From assembly GCA_937952305.1 (NCBI GenBank), contig CALFZO010000053.1, positions 124,001-188,000 on the forward strand: a stretch of 64,000 bases of DNA, given 5' to 3'. The stretch is from an uncultured Anaerolineales bacterium (GTDB lineage: Bacteria; Chloroflexota; Anaerolineae; Anaerolineales; UBA6663). The position numbers and the translations under genes were made by a program. This document shows positions 8,120 through 16,051 of this stretch, in pieces (position 1 is the first letter of the stretch; every line of letters starts with the position of its first letter). The notes beneath the pieces are model-generated. The model worked only from the letters and a program-made list of their open reading frames with translations, was not told the DNA's origin and ran no database searches.

Positions 8120-8875
8120 TCAGCCGCCCGGGTTCTCTTCCTCTTCGGCCTGGCGCTGAGCCTGCTCATCCTCCGGCATGGCCTGGCGCTGGGCTTCTTC
8201 TTCCTCGGGGGCGGCGGCCTGCCGTTGGGCCTGCTCGTCCTCGGGGGCCGCCTCACGTTGGACGCTGGCCGCAGGCGCGCCGCCGGACGCCGACGCCGGG
8301 CCTGTGGTCACGGCCTTAGCCACTTGATCGGCCTGCTGCTCGTGGGCATCGCCGGGCGCGCCGACGTGCATCTGGCCGGCGGAGCCGCCGCCGACCAGGC
8401 CCGCGCTCTGCTGGGCGACGTGGGTGAGTTCGTGGGCGATCAACTCCTGGCCGCCGGTCGAGCCGGGGTCGTAAGCGCCCTCGCGGAAGAAGATGTCCTG
8501 GCCGGTGGTGAAGGCCTTGGCGCTGAGCGATTGGTTGAGGGTATCCGCCTCCGGGCCGGTGTGGACGCGCACGCCGCTGAAGTCGTGGCCGGTGGCTTCT
8601 CCCATGCGCGCCTGCATCCCGGCGTCCAGGGCCTGCCCCCCGCCCCGGGCGGCGTTGATGCGGCCGGTGGTCTGCTCGTCCAGGTCGAACGCGCTTTCGC
8701 CGCGGGCGCGCTGAGCCAGCAGGCGCTGCACGGCGCGGTTGCCCACCTGCTGCTGGAGGCCATGCAGGGCGGCGGCTTCGGACGGCGGCTCGGTGCCGGG
8801 CGCCAGGGGTTCGGTGGTTTCGGCGGGCTTGCGGGCTTTGGTGTCTTTCTCTTCAGAGGCGGAGGTGTGCGTCAT
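8120..8875 (-). CDS. eCIS core domain (DUF4157) protein
   Basis: The 251-aa protein starts at the ATG at 8875 (GGAAGG upstream). Residues about 83-160 form the DUF4157 domain, with MGEATGHDFSGVRVHTG, A-x-AFTTGQDIFF and the HELTHVAQQ motif (HELTH at 148-152), a zincin-like HExxH. An upstream segment, LQQQVGNRAVQRLLAQR (about 40-56), resembles the N-terminal tag of the neighbouring cargo proteins. The C-terminus is an acidic tail with three EDEQAQRQA-like repeats. DUF4157 proteins are a diagnostic companion of eCIS loci and may be cargo or loading factors. Whether the HExxH is catalytic here is unknown. Confidence 0.93.
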   Translation of the reverse strand: MTHTSASEEKDTKARKPAETTEPLAPGTEPPSEAAALHGLQQQVGNRAVQRLLAQRARGESAFDLDEQTTGRINAARGGGQALDAGMQARMGEATGHDFSGVRVHTGPEADTLNQSLSAKAFTTGQDIFFREGAYDPGSTGGQELIAHELTHVAQQSAGLVGGGSAGQMHVGAPGDAHEQQADQVAKAVTTGPASASGGAPAASVQREAAPEDEQAQRQAAAPEEEEAQRQAMPEDEQAQRQAEEEENPGG

Positions 8876-8903
8876 GGCGGGCCTTCCATTCTTGTCGACT
8901 TGG

Positions 8904-9455
8904 TCAGTGGAGTTGCCTGAGAAGCGCCAGATGTTCACGTAGTTTCACTTTTTGCATTGCCTCCGGCTTATCCGATCCGCCCAGGGCCAGCGCGGGCACC
9001 GGCGCGAAACACTCATCGGCCGACAACGGACCGAACTTCGCGAGCAGGAAGTCCAGAGTGTCGGGCCACAGGGCGTCACGAACAAACGCTTCGTCGCACA
9101 TCAACCCATCGAGGAGAATCTCGATGTCGTCGCCCATGTCCTGCGTTCGGCCGGATTGGACGAGCACCATGACGATCCGGCCGCCGCGCCAGACAAACAG
9201 GTCGCCGAAGGCCGTCCGGGCAAAGACCAGCGCCGTCTTGTCTTTCGGGAACCAGTCTTTGACCGTGGGCTGGAATTGAGCCGGGTCGGTGATCCACAAC
9301 AGGCCCTTGGAATAGGCGCACCAGCCGGCGGCCTGCCAGTGATCTAAGAGGACGCCCGGCAAGCGCTGGGCATATTTCTTGATCACGGCGGCCGGCACCT
9401 GCACGCACTGGGCGGGCGGGCCATGTCGCTGGGTGAAATCCGGGAATGGCGCCAT
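8904..9455 (-). CDS. GAD-like/DUF1851 immunity protein (Tdi1-like)
   Basis: The 183-aa protein combines a GAD-like N-terminal region (YAQRLPGVLLDHWQAAGWCAY...GLLWITDP) with a DUF1851 C-terminal region (FARTAFGDLFVWRGG, then DCGAL-type residues replaced by MCDEAFV). This two-part architecture is that of Tdi immunity proteins, which neutralise Ntox15/Tde DNases of type VI secretion systems. It starts 13 bp after the Ntox15-type gene, and its ribosome site GGAG overlaps the end of that gene, consistent with coupled expression of toxin and antidote. It presumably acts in the cytoplasm by binding the nuclease domain. Domain names come from recognised sequence patterns; a profile search would settle them. 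Confidence 0.82.
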   Translation of the reverse strand: MAPFPDFTQRHGPPAQCVQVPAAVIKKYAQRLPGVLLDHWQAAGWCAYSKGLLWITDPAQFQPTVKDWFPKDKTALVFARTAFGDLFVWRGGRIVMVLVQSGRTQDMGDDIEILLDGLMCDEAFVRDALWPDTLDFLLAKFGPLSADECFAPVPALALGGSDKPEAMQKVKLREHLALLRQLH

Positions 9456-9468
9456 AGGGTCTCCAGCC

Positions 9469-12069
9469 TTACTCTTTGGTCAGGTCGAGCTTGACGTTCA
9501 TTTTAAGCTGCTTGCGATCAGCCGGCGCCACGGCCTTCACCGCGGCATCCAGCTTGCCAATGCGGCTGTTTTTGCTCCACTGCGAACCGATGGAGCTGTT
9601 GATCGCCGAGTCGCCAAAGCCGGCGATATCGCTATAGTCGCCGCCGGCCACCTGGTCAATCCGGTGCAGGGCAGCCTGGTCCTCAAAGTTCTGCGCCGCC
9701 ATCGTGCGCGCGGCCGCCATGGACAGGTTGGGATCCGCTTTGCGCAGCCGCGCGATTTCCGAAACGATCCAGGCGCCGCGATTGACCGCCCGGTACTTCT
9801 CCTGTTCCTTCTTGGACTCGGGATGACGACCCGAACCAAATTCATCCTTGCGCTCGAGAAACTCATTGCGCCGCGCGAGCCAGTCATCCACCTGCATCGC
9901 ATTGATCGCCGTTGCCTGCATCCGCAACTGGCGGCCAAATTCGGTTTTGTTGTACTTGGTGTAGGCGAAGGAGATCGTCACCAAATCCATCTTTCCGGCA
10001 CTGCCGGCTTTCTTGTTGGTCTTCACCGTCTTGCGCTGAAGTTCGCCGCGCACGGCCCAATAGCCGTCCTGTTGCGTGGCTTCCAATACGCCCAGACGGT
10101 AGCGCAAGCGGATGGCGCCCAGGACCGGGTTGAGCAGGGCCCCGGTCAGGACGTTCCCTCCGAGTTTCTCGACCGCCGCCTTCCCGGTCATCACCCCTTT
10201 GTCCAGCCGCTTCTGCTTGTCGGCCTCGGTCTCGTTGCCGCCCAACGCCCCCTTCACGGTCTTGAACAGCTTGGCGGCGTAGGTCTTGGCCTTGTTCAGG
10301 ACCCAGCCGATGCCCTTCTGGATCGGCGCCTGGATCTTCTGGATCAGGCCCTTGATCTTGCTCCCCAGGCCGCCCAGGCCGAGCAGGCTGGCCAGGAAGC
10401 CGATGACCACCGGCACGGCCCTGGACAGCGCGTCCTCCACAAACTTGGCGGCCACGCCAATGGCGCCGCTGGCGATGGCGCCGAACGAGTCCACGATGGC
10501 GTTGATCAGGCCCAGCAGCCGGCTGCCGTTGTTGATGAACCACATCACCACGTCGTAGATCATCTTGATGGCCTTGACCACGGCTCCAGCCGGCCCGGCC
10601 AGCATGCCCACCAGCCACTGGACGCCGGCCTGGACTACCTGGGCGATGACCAGATCCTTGACGGCGCCCATGACCATGTCTTTGAGGTTGCCGATCTGTT
10701 CCTTGAGGTACTCCCACAGCCCGCCCAGGCCCTGTTCGCGGATGATCTTGAACAGGCCGAAGGTGGTCTCGATGACGCCGACGACCTTCTCACCCAGCAC
10801 CTTGGCGGCTTGCGCCCGGAGGGCCTGCCAGGTGAGGCCGAGCACCTGCAGCACTAGCGTCAGGATGCCCTTCAGGTCGAAGGTCTGCGGCAGTTGGATA
10901 CCGGTCTGGGCCAGTTCCCCGAACAGCCACGAGATCAGGCCCTTCTTCAAGTGGGCGCCGATGTTGGCGACGAAGTTGAGGAAGCCCTGCTTGACGCCGC
11001 GCATCAGGTTGCCCAGGAAACCGACCGGGTCCTTGACGATGGCCATGAAGGCCGCGCCGGCCCGCTTGAGCAAGGCCAGCACCTGGCCGCCGCCAAGCTT
11101 CTCCAGGACGCCCTCGAAGATGAATTCCAGGACCTTCTGGCCGATGCCGACGACGAAGTTCTTGATGCGCTCGATCGGCGGCAGGAAGATGCCCTTGAGT
11201 TTGTCCCAGACGCCGAAGGGGTTGAGCAGGTCGGTGACCGAGAGGGCGTCCCAGGCCCGTTTGAACAGGTCTTTGATGGACTCCCAGCTCAGGCCGAGCT
11301 GGGCGAACTGGCCCTCCAGCCAGGCGAAGGCCTTGTCGATGGCGCCGGACTGGTCCAGGTTGTCGAAGATCAGGCTGCCGCCCGGTACCAGGCTGAGCGC
11401 GGCCCGGAAGACGTTCTTGGCGTTGCGCTCGACGGGCTGGCTGGTGATCGGGTCGCGCCCCAGGATGAGCGCCAACAGGTGATAACCAGGGACGTTGCGC
11501 GCGAACTCGGCAATCTTGCCCAGGACGGCCTGGCGCGGGTTGGTCAACGCATCGAAGAAGCCGCGCTGGATCTGGTGAGAGGCCGGCGCCCGGGCAGCAG
11601 CCGAGTCCGGGCCGACGGCGGCCGCCGGGGTCTGGCCGATAAGCCCTGGTTCGGCGCCGCCAGTCTCCCCGGCCGCGCCGGCGGCCAGCGGCCCGTGTCC
11701 GTTGGTGCCGAGGGCGGCCGGTTGCATTTCTTCCACCGTCGGGGCGGCCGGCGGATTGACGGTCTGGGGCGACGCGGGCGCGTGACCGTTGCCGCGGAAG
11801 GCGACCACGCGCTGCAGGTGGCGGTTACCCTGGCGCTGGCCGATGTGGGCGGCCAGCGCCTGGCGCTGGACCGTGTGCAGCGGTGCGGCGGCGAGCCGGG
11901 AGGCCTGGGCCGGCACGGAGGCGTCGCCTGCGGCGGACAGCGGTCCGGCGCTGAGTGCGGCCGGCGGCGCGAACTCGGCGGCCAGTTCCGGCACGGGCGC
12001 AGGTTCCGGCCGCTTGTGGCCGTTCTTGTGATCGGGCTGAGAGCCGAGGGCAGGCGTCGGGCCGGTCAT
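9469..12069 (-). CDS. Predicted eCIS cargo: helical translocation region plus C-terminal Ntox15 (HxxD) nuclease
   Basis: The 866-aa protein has three parts. Residues 1 to about 165 are disordered and include the tag TVQRQALAAHIGQRQGNRHL (67-86) and a later IQR. Residues about 170-600 are a long Gly/Ala-rich chain of amphipathic and hydrophobic helices typical of eCIS-linked effectors. The C-terminal domain (about 610-866) carries LHRIDQVAGGD and GDSAINSSIGSQW. This matches the Ntox15 signature, with HRID at 802-805 as the HxxD catalytic motif known from Agrobacterium Tde DNases. The next gene encodes a Tdi1-like immunity protein. Inference: a nuclease delivered by the eCIS, needing self-protection. 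Delivery itself is not shown by the sequence. Confidence 0.85.
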   Translation of the reverse strand: MTGPTPALGSQPDHKNGHKRPEPAPVPELAAEFAPPAALSAGPLSAAGDASVPAQASRLAAAPLHTVQRQALAAHIGQRQGNRHLQRVVAFRGNGHAPASPQTVNPPAAPTVEEMQPAALGTNGHGPLAAGAAGETGGAEPGLIGQTPAAAVGPDSAAARAPASHQIQRGFFDALTNPRQAVLGKIAEFARNVPGYHLLALILGRDPITSQPVERNAKNVFRAALSLVPGGSLIFDNLDQSGAIDKAFAWLEGQFAQLGLSWESIKDLFKRAWDALSVTDLLNPFGVWDKLKGIFLPPIERIKNFVVGIGQKVLEFIFEGVLEKLGGGQVLALLKRAGAAFMAIVKDPVGFLGNLMRGVKQGFLNFVANIGAHLKKGLISWLFGELAQTGIQLPQTFDLKGILTLVLQVLGLTWQALRAQAAKVLGEKVVGVIETTFGLFKIIREQGLGGLWEYLKEQIGNLKDMVMGAVKDLVIAQVVQAGVQWLVGMLAGPAGAVVKAIKMIYDVVMWFINNGSRLLGLINAIVDSFGAIASGAIGVAAKFVEDALSRAVPVVIGFLASLLGLGGLGSKIKGLIQKIQAPIQKGIGWVLNKAKTYAAKLFKTVKGALGGNETEADKQKRLDKGVMTGKAAVEKLGGNVLTGALLNPVLGAIRLRYRLGVLEATQQDGYWAVRGELQRKTVKTNKKAGSAGKMDLVTISFAYTKYNKTEFGRQLRMQATAINAMQVDDWLARRNEFLERKDEFGSGRHPESKKEQEKYRAVNRGAWIVSEIARLRKADPNLSMAAARTMAAQNFEDQAALHRIDQVAGGDYSDIAGFGDSAINSSIGSQWSKNSRIGKLDAAVKAVAPADRKQLKMNVKLDLTKE

Positions 12070-12084
12070 GGGCTCAGGTCTCGC

Positions 12085-13773
12085 TCATTCGCTGTTACCG
12101 GCCGGCCGCGGGCCGCCCAGGCGTTCCTGAACGCTTTGGAGCTGGCCGAGGGACGCCTCCCAATCGGCCAGGCCCCAACCGAAATAGAGCTGCAGGTTCT
12201 GGATAAGGCCCAGGGCGCTCGGCAGATCCCAGGCAGCCCAGCTCTGGTGATAGAGCGCGATCCCATAGCCGATGCCGGCCTCGCGCGTGTAGGCCGGCGG
12301 GGCATCTTTCACCCGGCTGTAGATCGAGCGCATCCGCGCCACGACTGTTTCCACCAGCGGGATCGCGGCCAGCATCGCGGCCACCCGGTTGTTGCTCTGG
12401 CCGCCCCGCCCGGCTGCCGCACCAGCCGCGGTGCCCGCCTCGTTGTAGACCGCGCGCCGGCTGGCCAGGCTCTTGCGCAGCGCGTGCATGGCCGCGCTCA
12501 GGGTGTTGATCTGGCCGCGCGCCCCCACCTTGGCGCCCTCCAGCCGCTCCTGCAATTCGCGCGCCCGGCTGTCGTGCATTTTTTGCTGGGCCGCGGCCAG
12601 CTTCTGTTTGGCCGCCTCCAGTTGTGACTCGGAGACCAGATCAATGACGCCATTGGCAATGCCGCCGATCGCCGTCAAAGGGTTGACCCCCTCCTTGGCG
12701 AGATCGACAAGCTTCACCGGCAGTTCGGTAAAAACGCTGATCACTGTCTTGATCGCCGCGAACTCCTCCTTGAGTTTGGCGATCTCGGCGCTGGCGATGA
12801 GGGCGGCGTCGGAGGCTCTAAAGTGCTCCAGGGCGGCCCCCTCGGCGTTGACCAAATGGGCGGCCTGGGCAACGCCGTCGGCGCGGCCGCGGACTGTATC
12901 GACCGCTGACTTAAGCTCCTCGTCGGCTTCGATGCACTTGTGGAAAGCTTTCTCGAGGCCGCCTTTCCCGGCCTTCATCGCCCGGCCCGCCCGGTTGAGC
13001 CCGGCTTCATCGGCCTTGGTCGGGCCCCCGAGCACGCTGCCGACCGTGAGGCCGCCCTTCCTGGGCACCTGTTGGCTGCTGGCCAGCGCTCCCAGATCGC
13101 CGGTCCAGCCCTTTTGGGGCAGGATCAGGCCGAGCGCTCGGGCATCCGGGTCCTTTTCGGCGTGCTGGAAGAGATCCACGTCCGGCGCCACGTTGGCTAA
13201 CAGGCCTTGGACCTGGAGGGCAAACGTCCGGTAAGCGTCCCACTTCTTCTGGCGCTCACCCGCCCGCCATGGGTTCATTAGGATGGGCGGGTCGGCCAGG
13301 GCCGGCTTGAACGGGTTTTCGTCTACGCGGCGGTGATGGGAGGGCGGCTTCTCCCAGACCGAGTTCGGCGGCATCGGACAGTTGGGGCCGGGGTCCAGTG
13401 AGTATTGCTGGAGCGGGTCGCCCAGCTTCGTTTTGGCCGGGGCCCATTTCTTCTCCACCTCGTCATCGGGCGTGCGCCAGGGGCTCTTGGGCAGGGGATG
13501 AGATGGGTATTGAGCCGGCGCGGCGCCGGGCGAATCGCGCTGAAGAATCAGCTGCCGCTGCAGCCAGTGAGCTGTGACCTCATTCCCGAGCGCTTGCTGC
13601 ATCTGCAGGGCCGCTGCCGGAACGAGGTGGGGAGGCATGGCTTCACCCGGCCGCAGCGCCAGGGGTGAGTCGGTCTCAGGATCTGATACCAGCGTGGCCC
13701 GGGTCGCGGGCCGCGATCTGGGCGGATCGCCACGGCGCCCCTTCTTGGTCTGGGCCCTGGAGCGAGTGGTCAT
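12085..13773 (-). CDS. Putative eCIS cargo of unknown function with shared N-terminal tag
   Basis: This 562-aa protein has a good ribosome site (AGGAGG, 5 nt). The N-terminal 80 residues are disordered and contain LQMQQALGNEVTAHWLQRQL (56-75), then LQRD; this is a variant of the tag seen in the adjacent cargo genes. A Pro-rich stretch (about 85-170) follows. A long helical region (about 300-480) includes a predicted coiled coil with many Ala/Lys/Glu residues (AAKQKLAAAQQKMHD...RELQERLEGAK). The C-terminus contains aromatic-rich segments (IGYGIALYHQSWAAWDLPSAL). I do not recognise a catalytic motif. Its position between two predicted effector modules suggests cargo or a cargo chaperone. Confidence 0.75.
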   Translation of the reverse strand: MTTRSRAQTKKGRRGDPPRSRPATRATLVSDPETDSPLALRPGEAMPPHLVPAAALQMQQALGNEVTAHWLQRQLILQRDSPGAAPAQYPSHPLPKSPWRTPDDEVEKKWAPAKTKLGDPLQQYSLDPGPNCPMPPNSVWEKPPSHHRRVDENPFKPALADPPILMNPWRAGERQKKWDAYRTFALQVQGLLANVAPDVDLFQHAEKDPDARALGLILPQKGWTGDLGALASSQQVPRKGGLTVGSVLGGPTKADEAGLNRAGRAMKAGKGGLEKAFHKCIEADEELKSAVDTVRGRADGVAQAAHLVNAEGAALEHFRASDAALIASAEIAKLKEEFAAIKTVISVFTELPVKLVDLAKEGVNPLTAIGGIANGVIDLVSESQLEAAKQKLAAAQQKMHDSRARELQERLEGAKVGARGQINTLSAAMHALRKSLASRRAVYNEAGTAAGAAAGRGGQSNNRVAAMLAAIPLVETVVARMRSIYSRVKDAPPAYTREAGIGYGIALYHQSWAAWDLPSALGLIQNLQLYFGWGLADWEASLGQLQSVQERLGGPRPAGNSE

Positions 13774-13814
13774 GCTGGCCTCCTGAGAGCGTCGGCGCTG
13801 GCGGTTCCAGCGAT

Positions 13815-14264
13815 CTATTCCACCGCGGCCGCGTCGGTTGAGCCGGCCGCGTCACGCTGGAGGGCCTCGGCCGTCATCCGCTCCAGCGTCACCCGTAGGG
13901 CTTCCAGCTCCGGATGGCGGCCGGCCTCCGGCCCGCGCCCGCTCACCCGATGGCGGCGCCCATCTAGTTCAATCGTCCAGGCGATGGCGGCGCCATCCAG
14001 GACATCGGTCGCGGCGTCGAGACGCTCGGGCAGCTCAAAGAAATCGAGCTGCCGGACCATATCCCTAAGCTGGCCCAGTTCCGGCGCCGTCAAACGCGTG
14101 AGGCGGCGCCACTCCAGGGGCAGGGCGACCGGCCGGAAGTCGCCGTCGACGAACTCCAAGCGCTCGTCGCTGTACTCGTCCACGCGCCCGTCGGCGTAGA
14201 CGCGCAGGGCCCAGTCGCGCTGGGCGGTGACGTGATATTCGAGCCAGGCTGCTGCCACCGTCAT
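13815..14264 (-). CDS. Small protein downstream of the metzincin; possible emfourin-like protease inhibitor
   Basis: The 149-aa protein has a strong ribosome site (AAGGAGG, 5 nt before ATG) and starts 15 bp after the metalloprotease-fusion gene. Its core reads LTAPELGQLRDMVRQLDFFE, then LP, an acidic stretch, WTIELDGRRHRV, and a C-terminal helix LEALRVTLERM. The layout (Leu-rich helix ending in FF-x-LP, beta strand with D-G-R-x-H-x-V, final helix) resembles emfourin, a small inhibitor encoded beside protealysin-type metalloproteases. The resemblance is by eye only. If right, it would protect the producer from the adjacent protease; otherwise it is a hypothetical accessory or chaperone. Confidence 0.55.
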   Translation of the reverse strand: MTVAAAWLEYHVTAQRDWALRVYADGRVDEYSDERLEFVDGDFRPVALPLEWRRLTRLTAPELGQLRDMVRQLDFFELPERLDAATDVLDGAAIAWTIELDGRRHRVSGRGPEAGRHPELEALRVTLERMTAEALQRDAAGSTDAAAVE

Positions 14265-14279
14265 CGCTGCCTCCTTGGA

Positions 14280-15953
14280 TCAGGCCTTCAACCGCCAGGC
14301 CGGGGTGTTGCTGGTCACGGTGCGCAGCGCCTCCATGAAGGTGGCGTAGTGCTGCGGCCGGATGGTGTTGCCCAGGGACATGATGTTGTCGTTGTTCTCG
14401 GTCACCGATCCGCCCAGGCCCATATTCTGAGCCAGCGGGTTGTGGCCGGTCAGATCGCCGACGTCGCCGCCTGTGCCCGAGATCAGGCCGCGTGTGCGCG
14501 GCCGGCCCTGGGCGTCGGTGACGATGTTGCCGCTGGCGTCGCGCTGCGGCGTGCTGGCGTACTCGTCGAACAAGCCGATCATGTGGCCAAACTCGTGGAC
14601 GGCCACGTTCTGCACTTGGCCGCCCGCCGCCACCAAGTCCACGCGGCGCCATTCGGCGCCGGCGGTGGCGCCGGCCGAACCCCGGCCCACGACGCCGTGC
14701 ACGCGCGTGGTGACGTTCTCCAGCCTCCGGCCCTCCACCCGCTCAGTGCGGATAAACTGTTCCACGGCTTGCGCGCGGCGCAGCGACAGCTGCTGGTTGT
14801 AGGCGTCGCCGGCCGCCGTCCCGCCGCCCACCGTGTTGGCGTGCCCGATCAGGTCGAGGGTGGTCCCGGCGCCGCCCCGGGGCGCCTGGAAGCTGATGAT
14901 CCAGCGGCGCAGGCGGGCCTTGGCGGCGTCGCTCAATTGGTGCGAGTCGTGCGCGAAACCCACCGACTGGGTCAGCAGGCTGTTGGTGGCCGTGGTCTGG
15001 CCGCTGCCCAGCGCCAGCCGCTGGTCGGTGCCGACGTTCGGCCGGCCGGGGGCGACGGAGGCGCCGAAGTCGTTGTTGCCGTCCGGGGTTTTGAAGATGC
15101 GCGCCTGGCAGTGCGTGGGCTGCGGCCCGGCCGCCACTGGCCCGCTGCCGGCCGGGGCGGAGACGTTGGTCGTGTTGACCACGACGTTTGTCCGAGCCAA
15201 GAGCGCGCCCCAGCCCGGCTTGCCGCTCTGAAACACGATCCCGGTGCCGGCGCTGCCCCAGGCATTCTGGACGGCGGAGCGATATTGCGTCATCCAGGTC
15301 GCGATGCGCGGGTCGGCGCCGCCGCCCGTCCACTGCCAGTCCTGGCGAATACGATCCAGCGCGGCCTGCCGGTCCGGCCCGGTCAGCCGGCTGAGGGCGG
15401 CGTTGAGGCGAGTCGCGGCCGGGCTCAGGCTGGGGTCGGCGGCGGTGACGGTGTTGCCGGCAATCGCCATGCCATCGACGAACGTCATCGCCACGTTGAC
15501 GCGGATGGTGAGCGCCATCGTCCCGGGGTCGTAGGCGGCGTTGAAACCGCCCATACCCGTGGTCGGCGTGATCAGCTGGCCGGCCGGCGCGGCCGGATAC
15601 GGGCCATGGTCACGGAAGGCCTGCAACTCCTGCGCCACCGGATCGACGACCCCCGCGGCCGGGAGGCCGGCATCGTGCGGCTGGCGCTGCAGCGGGGCCA
15701 GCGCCGCGGCCAGGCGCTGCTGCAGGTAGTGGTTGCCGCGCAGCTGGCCGAGCTGGACGGCCGCGGCCTGGCGCTGCGCGGACTGCAGCGCCTCATCGCT
15801 TAGCAGCCGGGCCTCGGGATTGGCGGGGCCCGGCGTTTCACTCAACCCGCTTTCCGGGGCCGGCCGTTCCGGCAGCCCGGGCGTCGGCTCAGGGTGAGCG
15901 CGGCGCGCCGGTGATTTGTTCTCTGGGCGCGGCGTTGGCTGGCGATGGTCCAT
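14280..15953 (-). CDS. Predicted eCIS cargo: OmpA-like domain fused to metzincin-type zinc metalloprotease
   Basis: The 557-aa protein (ATG 15953; a longer start at 16010 is possible) begins with a disordered region containing QSAQRQAAAVQLGQLRGNHY (57-76) and PLQRQ, the tag shared with neighbours. A middle domain of unknown type precedes an OmpA/MotB-like peptidoglycan-binding region (about 330-425) with LDLIGHANTVG and LSLRRAQAVEQFI. The C-terminal part has VHEFGHMIGLFDEY, an HExxHxxGxxD zinc site (His453, Glu454, His457, Asp463). A downstream NIMS (523-526) fits a metzincin Met-turn. The domain order suggests anchoring to cell wall and proteolysis. An emfourin-like gene follows. The catalytic signature is directly visible; the cargo role is inferred. 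Confidence 0.82.
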   Translation of the reverse strand: MDHRQPTPRPENKSPARRAHPEPTPGLPERPAPESGLSETPGPANPEARLLSDEALQSAQRQAAAVQLGQLRGNHYLQQRLAAALAPLQRQPHDAGLPAAGVVDPVAQELQAFRDHGPYPAAPAGQLITPTTGMGGFNAAYDPGTMALTIRVNVAMTFVDGMAIAGNTVTAADPSLSPAATRLNAALSRLTGPDRQAALDRIRQDWQWTGGGADPRIATWMTQYRSAVQNAWGSAGTGIVFQSGKPGWGALLARTNVVVNTTNVSAPAGSGPVAAGPQPTHCQARIFKTPDGNNDFGASVAPGRPNVGTDQRLALGSGQTTATNSLLTQSVGFAHDSHQLSDAAKARLRRWIISFQAPRGGAGTTLDLIGHANTVGGGTAAGDAYNQQLSLRRAQAVEQFIRTERVEGRRLENVTTRVHGVVGRGSAGATAGAEWRRVDLVAAGGQVQNVAVHEFGHMIGLFDEYASTPQRDASGNIVTDAQGRPRTRGLISGTGGDVGDLTGHNPLAQNMGLGGSVTENNDNIMSLGNTIRPQHYATFMEALRTVTSNTPAWRLKA

Positions 15954-16051
15954 GTGTTTTTCGCTACTGGTGTGCCATACGCCGGAGGCGGCGCCGCGCC
16001 CCAACTGCACTGGGCGGAGCGCCTGATCCGGCGCGAGTTGTAGAAGCTGTG

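Noticed and set aside
5831..8920. Very long open frame on the plus strand opposite the sheath, DUF4255 and DUF4157 genes
   Set aside because: It is antisense to three clearly recognisable genes. Its translation is Arg/Gly/Ala/His-rich with no domain, as expected when high GC content removes stop codons. Similar antisense frames elsewhere, such as 29780-32818, were dismissed for the same reason.
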